The position numbers and the translations under genes were made by a program. 58,854 nucleotides of DNA from an uncultured Bacilli bacterium. GTDB taxonomy: Bacteria; Bacillota_I; Bacilli_A; RF39; UBA660. Location: NCBI GenBank assembly GCA_944358775.1, contig CALVRU010000005.1, positions 1 to 58,854 on the forward strand, given 5' to 3'. Under the pieces are notes generated by a model that was not told where the DNA came from, made no database searches, and was given only the letters and a program-made list of their open reading frames with translations. Positions 51,241 through 58,854 of the stretch are shown here, one piece after another. Within the stretch, counting starts at the first letter, position 1; each line of letters starts with the position of its first letter.

Positions 51241-51823
51241 GTTTCCTCCGATCTCGGTAATAGAAAATCCGATCCATACATAATCCAAAAATAGTACTAG
51301 ATAGCGTTGCTAAAATGGTGATCGGTACAATTTCCGTTGGATTCGCACTACCATATAGACTTCGCATTGCTAAAATGTCCGTAGCAATTAGAGTGACACC
51401 ACCCGTATTCAATACTAAAAATGTTATCATACTACGAGTTGCTGTTTTTTTATCTTTATTTTTTTCTTGTAAACATTTCATCGCTTTTAAGCCGAATGGA
51501 GTCGAAGCATTGTGAATCCCTAACATATTGATCGTAATATTACTGGCAATATAGCCTAGCGCTTCGTCATTTTCATCTAACTCTGGGAATAACACGCGAA
51601 AAAGTGGACGCATCCATTTTGCCATTTTATCTAATAAGCCTGCTTCTTTTGCAATATTCATAATTCCCGACCACAATACCATCAATGGAAACATGCCTAG
51701 AAAAAGATCTAATATCAATTTGGGACCTTCGATAATTTCATTATTAATCGCTTCCATATTGCCAGTAACAATCGAATAGATAATACCGATTACAAAGAAA
51801 ACTCCCCACAATAGATTCATCAT
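51227..51823 (-). CDS. spmA: Spore maturation protein A
   Basis: A 198-residue multi-pass membrane protein, partner of SpmB. NLLWGVFFVIGIIYSIVTGN, FPLMVLWSGIMNIAKEAG, LGYIASNITINMLGIHNAST and FLVLNTGGVTLIATDILAM are family blocks. Five or six helices. It lies three bases after dacB and overlaps spmB, the Bacillus operon order. Expected to be mother-cell expressed; I did not identify a clear sigma-E promoter. Confidence 0.95.
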   Translation of the reverse strand: MMNLLWGVFFVIGIIYSIVTGNMEAINNEIIEGPKLILDLFLGMFPLMVLWSGIMNIAKEAGLLDKMAKWMRPLFRVLFPELDENDEALGYIASNITINMLGIHNASTPFGLKAMKCLQEKNKDKKTATRSMITFLVLNTGGVTLIATDILAMRSLYGSANPTEIVPITILATLSSTIFGLCMDRIFYYRDRRKHGTH

Positions 51824-51826
51824 ATA

Positions 51827-52894
51827 TTACCACCACGCAAGGGAACGAAGCCATTCCCAAAAACCTTTCTTTTTTGGTACTTCCACATATAATTTTTCTT
51901 CGTGAATGACATCATCTTTTAAAAATACTTTGGCAACTCCTACTTCGTCTCCGTCTTGATAATGATCTAATTTATTTAACTCGACTAGCACTTTTATTTC
52001 TTCTTTTTCTGGTTCTGATAACGGATATTGAAATCTATTTTTGATGACGATTTTATCGGAATAAAAATTGTTGTCTATTTTGAAATGTTCTGGGTCTAGA
52101 ATAATATAATTTTGATATGTTTGAAACGCTTCTTCATAGAGATCTTGATGGGTTTGATATTGATTGCCGTCATTTAAAGTGACTGCGGTCAAATTTAAGT
52201 TTCCAGAGGATGCTGTCGTCACCAAAGTTTTTCCGGCACGGGGCGTATATCCTGTCTTGCCACCAGTTGCATATTTATATTGAAATAAGAACTGATTCCG
52301 ATTAGTCCAAGAATAAGCCTTTTTTTCACTTTGAACATTGTATTTTTTGGTCCCGACAATTTCTCGATATACCGGATTTTTCATCGCATATTGAGATAGT
52401 AACGCCATATCGTAAGCAGTCGAATAATTTTCGGTTTCTTCGTCAAGGCCATGAGGATTTCGATAGATCGTATGGGTCATTCCAATTTCTTTGGCTTTTT
52501 GGTTCATCATTGCAACAAAGTTTTCTTCGCTACCACCGATATAATTTGCAATTACAACGGCTGCATCATTACCGCTTCGTAACATGAGTCCGTACAAAAG
52601 ATCTTTTAATTTCATCTTTTCATGAAGCTCTAAGTAGATATTACTGCCATACATTTTCAATACTTCTTCATCAACTGTTACAATATCTTCTAACTTGTTG
52701 GCCTCAATGGCGACAATGCAGGTCATAATCTTCGTAATCGAGGCGATGAGACGTTCTTCGTCTTTCTTTTTTTCGAATAAAATACGGCCACTATCCAGAT
52801 CCATTAAGACTGCACTGTGGGCACTGATGGCCTTGGCTGGAAACGGAATCAGCCATAAGATTAAAAACAATATTAGGATTCTTTTTTTCTTCAC
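51827..52894 (-). CDS. dacB: D-alanyl-D-alanine carboxypeptidase (PBP5*/DacB-type), sporulation
   Basis: A 355-residue penicillin-binding carboxypeptidase trimming peptide side chains of spore cortex. Signal peptide 1-22; the active-site triad is present: ASITKIM (SxxK), RSGNDAAV (SGN) and GGKTGYTPRAG (KTG). A beta-rich C-terminal domain and amphipathic end (GFWEWLRSLAW) anchor it to the membrane. It begins with GTG after AGGTGAGG. First gene of dacB-spmA-spmB, which ties it to spore maturation. Confidence 0.92.
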   Translation of the reverse strand: MKKKRILILFLILWLIPFPAKAISAHSAVLMDLDSGRILFEKKKDEERLIASITKIMTCIVAIEANKLEDIVTVDEEVLKMYGSNIYLELHEKMKLKDLLYGLMLRSGNDAAVVIANYIGGSEENFVAMMNQKAKEIGMTHTIYRNPHGLDEETENYSTAYDMALLSQYAMKNPVYREIVGTKKYNVQSEKKAYSWTNRNQFLFQYKYATGGKTGYTPRAGKTLVTTASSGNLNLTAVTLNDGNQYQTHQDLYEEAFQTYQNYIILDPEHFKIDNNFYSDKIVIKNRFQYPLSEPEKEEIKVLVELNKLDHYQDGDEVGVAKVFLKDDVIHEEKLYVEVPKKKGFWEWLRSLAWW

Positions 52895-52928
52895 ACACCC
52901 TCACCTAACTCATCCTATGACTGTCCCA

Positions 52929-52960
52929 TAAAAAAAATGAAAAAGGCATGCTTTTTCATT
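52929..52960 (-). terminator. Terminator of the yrzL-yrrM operon
   Basis: AATGAAAAAG and CTTTTTCATT pair around CATGC on the minus strand and are followed by seven T, overlapping the methyltransferase stop. Confidence 0.88.
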
Positions 52961-53558
52961 CTTCTTTTTGACGGGCGACGGCGATACCATCTCCTACTTT
53001 ATAAAAGGTCACTTCATAATGTTCATTTTCTTTTAGAAATTGAATATAATTTTTTATTTTACGAACCAGTCCACGAACATTACGACTTTCGATTTTGCTT
53101 TCCTCTTGCTCTACTAATCCGTGGAAACTAATATTGTCGGTAAGAATAAATCCACGCGGATTTAAGTTTTTTTCGAATTGTTCGAAAAATGCAATGTTTT
53201 GTGCCTTGGCGGCATCCAAAAAAATGAGATCGAATTTCTCGTCCAAATGGACTTCTTTGGCATCACGAAAAATCAGTGTAATCCGATCTTCTAAGTTTAA
53301 CTGTTTGATATTTTTTAAAGCTTGCAAATATCGTTCGTGATCTCGTTCGATGCTAGTCACTTTTACCGTTGGCGATGTAAGAACCATTTGAATGGCGGAA
53401 TAACCAATCGCCGTTCCAACTTCTAGAACAGAGGTAATTTGGTGCTTTATGATGAAATTCGTCAGAAAATTAATCCCATCGTCTTGCATGATTGGCACTT
53501 TGTGTTCTTTGGCATATTCCTTTATTTCTTTGATATAACGAAATTGATCTATTCCCAT
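52956..53558 (-). CDS. SAM-dependent O-methyltransferase (YrrM-like)
   Basis: A 200-residue class I methyltransferase of the O-methyltransferase 3 family: VLEVGTAIGYSAIQM (SAM site), VTSIERDHERYLQALKNI, FDLIFLDAAKAQNIAFFEQF and RGFILTDNISFHGLV. In Bacillus YrrM follows mltG in the same operon, as here, and modifies tRNA wobble uridine (TrmR). The gene overlaps mltG by 10 bases. The tRNA role is drawn from the Bacillus case. Confidence 0.9.
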   Translation of the reverse strand: MGIDQFRYIKEIKEYAKEHKVPIMQDDGINFLTNFIIKHQITSVLEVGTAIGYSAIQMVLTSPTVKVTSIERDHERYLQALKNIKQLNLEDRITLIFRDAKEVHLDEKFDLIFLDAAKAQNIAFFEQFEKNLNPRGFILTDNISFHGLVEQEESKIESRNVRGLVRKIKNYIQFLKENEHYEVTFYKVGDGIAVARQKEE

Positions 53559-54637
53559 GTAATCCAGTCGCCTCGATCTTTAATCTCTTGAATCATTTTT
53601 TGATGTTCTTGATAAGTTTTGGTAAAATATACTTTCTTGTATTTGTCCGCGACAAAATAGAAATAATCGTTCTTTTTCGCATTCAATACAGCTTGAATAC
53701 TTTGTTCACTTGGCAATGCAATTGGTCCTATCGGTAATTTTCCTTCCATGCCGACATTTGCTCGTGTATTATAACCATTGTTTTCTTGTAATTCGGCTTT
53801 CGTCAAGTCCCGTTCACTCATATCGACTTTCGCACCATAATAAGTAGTGACATCACTACCCAAACTCATGTTATTTTGAAGGCGATTTTCAAATACTCCA
53901 ACAATATTCTCACGGTCTTCTAAACTAGCGCCTTCTAACTCGACAATCGATGCATACGTTAAAATTTCGTGAACAGAGTAACGACTACTCTCCACTTGTG
54001 TTTTATACTTTGTCAATATTTTATCCATCTGATTCAACATTTTTTCAAAAATTGTCTCAATACGGACCTCTTTATTTTCAAATTGGTACGTATCTGGGAA
54101 TAAATATCCTTCTAACTTATAATAGATATCTTTGTCTTTGATGTCTTCGCTCAAAAACCAATATTTACTAATTAAAGAATCAAGATAGCTGTCGTCATTG
54201 ACCAGTGTCAATACTTCTTGTTCGGTATGATTGGTATTAGCAGCAATTTGCTTTGCCACTTTACGCATATTGATACCCTCTTTAAAGGTGATCGTGACGG
54301 TGTCTGGGTTATAATCGTTTCCTTTTTGTAACTGTTCAACGATGTTAGCAACACCCATATTAGGGCTCAATTCATAAGTGGTTGCTTTTAAGTTGTTGAC
54401 ATCATATATTTTTAAATAAAGTAAGAAAAACGTTTCACTCCGAATTAATCCTTTTTCTTTTAGTGTTTTGGCAATTTCCTTACTCGTTGCACCTTGTGAT
54501 ACTTCAACTGTTATTTTTTCATCGCTGTTGCTAACTGGTCCCATTTGATAATTATAAATACAACATAAGGTAATTAAAAAGATAGCAGTTAAAATTAATA
54601 TCACTAAAGCGATGTTACGAAATTTTTTCATCTTCAT
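53549..54637 (-). CDS. mltG: Endolytic murein transglycosylase
   Basis: A 362-residue single-pass membrane protein that cuts nascent glycan strands. Membrane helix 6-28; a LysM-like part (ATSKEIAKTLKEKGLI); catalytic domain with LEGYLFPDTYQF, YASIVELEGASLEDRENIVGVFENRL (catalytic Glu in VELE), LGSDVTTYYG, GYNTRANVGMEGKLPIGPIALPS and YFVADKYKKVYFTKTYQEH. The normal VEKE reads VELE, which keeps the Glu. Fourth gene of the operon. Confidence 0.95.
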   Translation of the reverse strand: MKMKKFRNIALVILILTAIFLITLCCIYNYQMGPVSNSDEKITVEVSQGATSKEIAKTLKEKGLIRSETFFLLYLKIYDVNNLKATTYELSPNMGVANIVEQLQKGNDYNPDTVTITFKEGINMRKVAKQIAANTNHTEQEVLTLVNDDSYLDSLISKYWFLSEDIKDKDIYYKLEGYLFPDTYQFENKEVRIETIFEKMLNQMDKILTKYKTQVESSRYSVHEILTYASIVELEGASLEDRENIVGVFENRLQNNMSLGSDVTTYYGAKVDMSERDLTKAELQENNGYNTRANVGMEGKLPIGPIALPSEQSIQAVLNAKKNDYFYFVADKYKKVYFTKTYQEHQKMIQEIKDRGDWITWE

Positions 54638-54674
54638 ACTGCGTTCCTTCCTTCTGCAAAAGAAAAGAGCTTTC

Positions 54675-55007
54675 TTACTGCTCTTGTGGCGTTTGATTGT
54701 CGCCTTCTTTATTTCCGTCTTGAACAGCAGCTAATTGTCGTTTTGCTTCATCTTGAAGTTCTTTTAGGACAATTTCAATAATCTTCCACTCTTTTTCGGT
54801 TTCGATTGGTTCCAATTTTGTCGTTTCTTTGGTAGGATCAAAGATCGATGCAAATACTTGTGTATTGCCTTCGGCATCTTTTGAATTATCGGTATAACAA
54901 ATATAGCTTTTACCGGTTTCCTCACTATCAAATGTAAATAGAACATTACAGGTAATTTCTTTTCCTTCATCATTGATTACTTTAAATGTATTTTTATCCA
55001 TATTCAA
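54675..55007 (-). CDS. yrzB: DUF1292-family protein (YrzB)
   Basis: A 110-residue DUF1292 protein (VINDEGKEITCNVLFTFDSE, SYICYTDNSKDAEGN, VFASIFDPTKE, EWKIIEIVLKELQDEAKR). It holds the canonical place between ruvX and mltG. Its start overlaps the ruvX stop by 4 bases. Function unknown. A divergent second copy lies at 44038. Confidence 0.9.
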   Translation of the reverse strand: MNMDKNTFKVINDEGKEITCNVLFTFDSEETGKSYICYTDNSKDAEGNTQVFASIFDPTKETTKLEPIETEKEWKIIEIVLKELQDEAKRQLAAVQDGNKEGDNQTPQEQ

Positions 55008-55420
55008 TTTCCTTTCCTATCTAAATAGCTTTGTAATATTATAGTTGCTGCTACTTCATCGATCACTTGTTTTCTTTTTTTGCGCGAAGCATCCTGTTTT
55101 AATAAAATATTTTGCGCTTCGACTGTAGTCAAACGTTCATCTTGAAGATGTACTGGTATTTTTAAAAGATCCTCTAACTGGCTTTTAAATAAAAGACTTA
55201 GGTTTCCTTTTTCGCCAATGGTATTATTCATATTTTTCGGAAGTCCTAATACGATTTCCTGAACGTTTTTTTCTTCGACGACGCGTTTGACTTCGGATAG
55301 CAATTGTTCATAATTTTCATTGTGACGAATTACTTGATATGGGCTAGCAATCAAACCGGAAGCATCCGATAAAGCCATTCCTAAAGTTTTGGATCCTAAA
55401 TCTAGTCCTAAGTAACGCAT
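55004..55420 (-). CDS. ruvX: Holliday-junction resolvase-like YqgF/RuvX
   Basis: A 138-residue RNase H-fold protein: RYLGLDLGSKTLGMALSD with the metal-binding Asp, EIVLGLPKNMNNTIGEKG, VHLQDERLTTVEAQNILL and DEVAATIILQSYL with a conserved Asp. It processes pre-16S rRNA and/or Holliday-like junctions. Start overlaps the stop of the IreB gene by one base. Confidence 0.95.
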   Translation of the reverse strand: MRYLGLDLGSKTLGMALSDASGLIASPYQVIRHNENYEQLLSEVKRVVEEKNVQEIVLGLPKNMNNTIGEKGNLSLLFKSQLEDLLKIPVHLQDERLTTVEAQNILLKQDASRKKRKQVIDEVAATIILQSYLDRKGN

Positions 55421-55668
55421 TATTTTTCGAGATATTCCTTTAACAATACTTCCAAAATTTGATTACGATCTAATTTGCTAATCTTTTGACGCGCACCATT
55501 ATGAGAAGAAATGTAACCTGGATCACCGCTGATCAGATAGCCCACTAACTGATTAATCGGTTGATATCCTCTCTCTTGTAAAGACATATACACTTCTTTC
55601 AATGTTTGACTGATTAATTCACGGTTTAGATCTTCTAGAGAATATAATGTTGTTTTACTCGCTTCCAA
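55420..55668 (-). CDS. IreB/YrzL family protein (UPF0297)
   Basis: An 82-residue small regulator family: [60 protein letters not shown]. In enterococci IreB is phosphorylated by the PASTA kinase. It starts at TTG after GAGGTGATAG. First gene of the conserved five-gene operon; alaS, usually in front in Bacillus, is absent and the prepilin-like gene lies there instead. Confidence 0.92.
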   Translation of the reverse strand: MEASKTTLYSLEDLNRELISQTLKEVYMSLQERGYQPINQLVGYLISGDPGYISSHNGARQKISKLDRNQILEVLLKEYLEK

Positions 55669-55751
55669 TCTATCACCTCACTATAATATCTTGACTTTAT
55701 TTTAACATGGATTTGATATGGAAGCAAGGTAAAACAAGTATTTTCTGTTTT

Positions 55752-55785
55752 AAAAAAAGGATCTACTTCAAAGTAAATCCTTTTT
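55752..55785 (-). terminator. Terminator of the prepilin-like gene
   Basis: AAAAAGGAT and ATCCTTTTT, with TACTT/AAGTA inside, pair just past the prepilin-like stop. Confidence 0.85.
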
Positions 55786-55788
55786 AAA

Positions 55789-58161
55789 TTATCGATTTAA
55801 AACGATTTTATCGACATACATGGTATTAAAATATTCAGGACCGGCATGGGCATCATTCCACTGGCGAATTTTAAATTGCGCACTTGTCGACTTATTTGAC
55901 AAATAAACGGTCAAGGTTGAGGATGGATAGTCTCCACTACTTGTCAATAATACTCGATTATTGTTATTCCCGACATATGCATAGAAAAATACATTTCCAT
56001 AGAATCCCGGTACTGGTAAATAGTGTCCTGTGGCATGAAAGGTGAAAACAGCAGTTCTAAAGTTGGTAATGTCGTAGGAGTTATAGCAAACAGCATCGCG
56101 ATAGTTCGATGGTTGGTAGTCCGCCGAAGTGAGTGAACCTCCCACATGACAATTGACGCTTAAAGTAACCGTTGTTTGTTCCCAGTAGACATAAGCATTT
56201 ACGTTGTCTTGAATCGAATAGGTCGCATTGGCACCATATACCGTTCCCGTTCCATTGATACGGTATCCTTTGAAGACAAAACCGGCAAGAGATCGACTCG
56301 GACCAAAGCTAGCGGTAAAACTACTGTGATTGCCACTTGCACTGGAATATACAGTACCGGCTGAATCTTTTACTAAAGTACTTCCATCATAACTATATAA
56401 GTGAACGGTTTTTGACCAGATTGCATACAAAGTCGTACTATTACTAAACGTCTGAGTACTACTGCTTCCATAGGTTGCTGCCGCCGCTTGCGTATCTGTT
56501 CTCCAGCCAGAGACATTATAGCCACTTTTTCCATTTACGCCATACAATGTAATATTGCAATTACTCGTATTATTATATACGGTACAACTATTCGTCCGAG
56601 TAGTTGTATCAATATAAGTAATTGTAATCACTTTACGATAAATAGCGTATAAGGTAACATCATTCGCTGGCATTTGATAACTCGATAAACCGGTCGTCGC
56701 ATTCGGATCTGTGTTCCAGCCGACAAATTCGTAGCCATTTTTACTCGCTGTCACACTTAAATCCACATTCGTCTGATACGCGACTTGAGCGTTTGGCTTA
56801 GTGACAGAGCTTCCACCATTTTGTTGATAATTATACGTTACATTGAAGATAGCATATTCCCAAGACGCTGTTATCGTACTGTTTTTTTGGCCAGTCGTAA
56901 AACTACTATTATTTTCAATTGGCGCTCCGTCTTTCGTAATTGTAGGCCCCATATAACCATCATTCGTAGTTGCCTTTACCGTTAATTTATCATCTAATTT
57001 TACTGCCATCGTTCGCGGTTGTTCATTAGAAGCGACGGTAATCTCTTTGTTTTGACTCTCATTTTTCAAAGTAATCGAGCCACCGATGCCACCGGATACT
57101 TGAACACTATAATCTTTTTTATCGATCCGAACGATAAATTGTTCACTGAAAGAAGAGATGCCAGATCCGGTTGTAACCATAACTCGATAGCGTTTTTCCC
57201 CTTCGATATCGGCGGTATAATTTTGCTCAGAAGCATTTGTCATATTATAGCAACTATTATTGTCGGCGGTCGCACATTCTTGCCACTGATAAGTAACTCC
57301 GCTCGGTACATTATTGGTATTGGCCGTCATTGTCACGGCACTACTACTCCACTCACCACTGGCAATACTATCACCATTTGCTTTTTTAGCAGTGATCGTA
57401 GCAGTTGGTTCCGTCCGATCGATTTTTAAATAAGTATTTTCCACCTGACTCATATTATCGGCATTATCAATCGCTCTTACTTGTAATTTCGTTACTCCTT
57501 CTGTCGACCAAGTAATCGGACCATTATAAGTCGTCCAGTTTTCTTGATCATTCGTTGCATATTCGATTCGTTTGATTCCAAATTGATATGGATCACCACT
57601 GGTGATTTCAATCCAGATGTTCTTGTCAGTCCATTCCGAATGATATGCTGATCCGCTACTATTTTCTAATTTCATATTGATGTTGATATTAAAATCTTTT
57701 CCTGGATCAAGATCAAATTCACAACCTTCGGTTTGATATCGTGAACAATATAAACAGCTTTTATAAGTTAAATTAATATTATTGGATCCTTCGACTGGTT
57801 CTTGACCATAGGTTAAAACATAGGATTTCGTTGCATCGCAATAAGCATTTTCTTTATAAGGATCACTGATCGGGCGAATATAGCCACCTTCAATCAAATC
57901 CTGTAGCGTAACAATGCGAGATTCATCTGGTTCTGGCGGTTGATAAATATTACATAAAAAATTGGCCTGAGGCGATATACCACAATCGACATACATCCCT
58001 TCGGCAGCTTCTTTCATACTGTTTTCGGCAATTTCAAATGCTTTTTTTCTAGTCGACGAAATATAGGAATTATAGCCTAAAATGGCAAGACTTGTTAGAA
58101 TTCCTAGAATTACAATGACGGCAAGTAATTCCGTCAATGTAAATCCCTTTTTGCTTTTCAT
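55789..58161 (-). CDS. Large prepilin-like surface protein with InlB-type repeats
   Basis: A 790-residue protein. The N-terminus KKGFTLTELLAVIVILGIL is a type IV prepilin/pseudopilin signal with Glu at position +5. Next come a Cys-containing pilin-like globular region (to about 165), Ig-like domains (about 170-350: IKRIEYATNDQENWT, YQWQECATADNN), and InlB B-repeats (about 440-620: YEFVGWNTDPNATTG, VTLYAIYRK, TTLYAIWSK), then a beta-rich end. The size is far above normal pilins. No prepilin peptidase or assembly ATPase is in the window. Likely an adhesin displayed through a pilin-type export step. Confidence 0.87.
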   Translation of the reverse strand: MKSKKGFTLTELLAVIVILGILTSLAILGYNSYISSTRKKAFEIAENSMKEAAEGMYVDCGISPQANFLCNIYQPPEPDESRIVTLQDLIEGGYIRPISDPYKENAYCDATKSYVLTYGQEPVEGSNNINLTYKSCLYCSRYQTEGCEFDLDPGKDFNININMKLENSSGSAYHSEWTDKNIWIEITSGDPYQFGIKRIEYATNDQENWTTYNGPITWSTEGVTKLQVRAIDNADNMSQVENTYLKIDRTEPTATITAKKANGDSIASGEWSSSAVTMTANTNNVPSGVTYQWQECATADNNSCYNMTNASEQNYTADIEGEKRYRVMVTTGSGISSFSEQFIVRIDKKDYSVQVSGGIGGSITLKNESQNKEITVASNEQPRTMAVKLDDKLTVKATTNDGYMGPTITKDGAPIENNSSFTTGQKNSTITASWEYAIFNVTYNYQQNGGSSVTKPNAQVAYQTNVDLSVTASKNGYEFVGWNTDPNATTGLSSYQMPANDVTLYAIYRKVITITYIDTTTRTNSCTVYNNTSNCNITLYGVNGKSGYNVSGWRTDTQAAAATYGSSSTQTFSNSTTLYAIWSKTVHLYSYDGSTLVKDSAGTVYSSASGNHSSFTASFGPSRSLAGFVFKGYRINGTGTVYGANATYSIQDNVNAYVYWEQTTVTLSVNCHVGGSLTSADYQPSNYRDAVCYNSYDITNFRTAVFTFHATGHYLPVPGFYGNVFFYAYVGNNNNRVLLTSSGDYPSSTLTVYLSNKSTSAQFKIRQWNDAHAGPEYFNTMYVDKIVLNR

Positions 58162-58186
58162 ACAACCCTCTCCTATTCTTTTTCTT

Positions 58187-58699
58187 TTATTCTTGGGTTC
58201 CCATTTGATCTTCCTGATCAGGGGTCGGTAAAATAATTCCGTCTATAGCAGCCTCTCTTACCATGGTTTCATATTTTCCCATGAATAACAATGTCAAGGG
58301 TTCTAAGTCAATACCCCTTGCCTGATATCCCAAAATACAGTAGTTCATAATACTTTTTTGAGTTTCTTCGTCAATATGCTCGATGTCCTCTTGATTTAAA
58401 TTCATCGTTTTAATTACCAACATCGAGATCAGTTCGGTATGTTCCGATAAACTCGTTCGATCATTAATATCTACTTGGTTTACGACATTTTGATACGCTT
58501 CCATCACTTCGTCTTTCGTATAAGACTGATAATACATATCGTCGTATTGATGCTCGATTTCATAATCGTTGTTTTCTTGTTTTTTTTCTTCATCCGGTTT
58601 AATAATTTGCGTTAATATAATGACAATAAAAGCAACGATTAAAATAGATAAAATAACGATGACTCCGATTCGCCATGATGTTAGTTTTGTTTTTTTCAT
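58187..58699 (-). CDS. Hypothetical single-pass membrane protein, 170 aa
   Basis: No family recognised. A basic N-terminus, one membrane helix (about 12-34: VIVILSILIVAFIVIILTQI), then an acidic, Tyr/Gln-rich extracytoplasmic or cytoplasmic domain with YTKDEVMEAYQNVVNQVDIN and ESIDEETQKS-like helices. The ATG at 58699 follows AGGTGAGAA. It lies 25 bases before the large prepilin-like gene in the same direction and is probably co-transcribed; a role in its export or assembly is conceivable. Confidence 0.7.
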   Translation of the reverse strand: MKKTKLTSWRIGVIVILSILIVAFIVIILTQIIKPDEEKKQENNDYEIEHQYDDMYYQSYTKDEVMEAYQNVVNQVDINDRTSLSEHTELISMLVIKTMNLNQEDIEHIDEETQKSIMNYCILGYQARGIDLEPLTLLFMGKYETMVREAAIDGIILPTPDQEDQMGTQE

Positions 58700-58738
58700 A
58701 TTCTCACCTACTCTAAGATCCATTATAATAAATTATCA

Positions 58739-58765
58739 AAAAAAAAGAAAGATGTTTTTACATCT
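58739..58765 (-). terminator. Terminator of a minus-strand gene beyond the right edge
   Basis: AGATGT and ACATCT pair around AAAA on the minus strand, then TTCTTTTTTTTT. A second self-complementary stretch (AATTCCGTT/AACGGAATT, 58796-58823) follows. The remaining bases hold no supported gene. Confidence 0.65.
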
Positions 58766-58854
58766 ATCTCGCGTATACGTAGATTTTCATTTGGAATTCC
58801 GTTTTTTAAAAATAACGGAATTAAATTTGTTTATAGTATAATATATCTTATGTT

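Overview
The window looks like chromosome from a low-GC, spore-forming Firmicute of the Bacilli type, possibly an uncultured gut relative of Erysipelotrichales or RF39. That placement is inference from three things: AT-rich sequence with strong AGGAGG-type ribosome binding sites and encoded tRNA CCA ends; a Val-type T-box leader; and sporulation genes kept in Bacillus-like order (dacB-spmA-spmB; nfu/yutI, yutH, yutD, yunB in one stretch; yrzL-ruvX-yrzB-mltG-yrrM). Nothing seen resolves it to genus.

Layout: (1) 0-16.9 kb is core: a GntR/YtrA-type regulator with a palindromic operator, a solitary tRNA-Thr, an aryl-sulfate sulfotransferase, the T-box-controlled HD-hydrolase/valS operon, a SipW-type secreted protein with a formylglycine-enzyme/C-type-lectin-like C-terminus, an orphan histidine kinase, a membrane-anchored EIIB-like domain lacking its cysteine, a FtsW/RodA protein, a glycolipid glycosyltransferase with cardiolipin synthase, and two tRNA-Ala genes. 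(2) 16.9-26.3 kb is accessory: behind tRNA-Ala(CGC) lies an AT-rich decayed element (AraC regulator, VirD4/TraG-like coupling ATPase, candidate structured RNA, broken DUF1016 nuclease gene, imperfect direct repeats), then an intact IS30-family insertion sequence, then an acyltransferase and a roughly 690-bp direct duplication of a surface-protein gene that brackets a three-gene cargo including an HExxH protein. (3) 26.3-37.5 kb is metabolic: fucO, a FIST-domain protein and an aldehyde dehydrogenase in one operon; NagZ; Sir2/TtcA/thioredoxin-like operon; a glycosyltransferase 2 operon; and a LysM-GH18 hydrolase. (4) 37.5-40.5 kb holds two adjacent dCTP-deaminase-fold genes (three domains in total) and a 12-gene tRNA cluster. 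(5) 40.5-58.8 kb is core again: S1 protein, Nfu, spore-coat and sporulation genes, several unknown envelope and coiled-coil proteins, RluB, dacB-spmA-spmB, the mltG/ruvX operon, and a large prepilin-like protein with InlB-type repeats.

The genes support envelope building and sporulation (FtsW/RodA, Cls, GT4, MltG, DacB, SpmA/B, YunB, YutH, LysM-GH18), peptidoglycan recycling (NagZ), translation (valS, 15 tRNAs, TtcA, RluB) and lactaldehyde/propanediol-type fermentation (FucO, ALDH). The most unusual signals are the three-domain dCTP-deaminase-like pair, in which active-site residues are lost from different domains in a complementary way; the duplicated surface gene around a foreign-looking cargo; the 99-nt hairpin RNA in the decayed element; and several domains kept without their catalytic residues.
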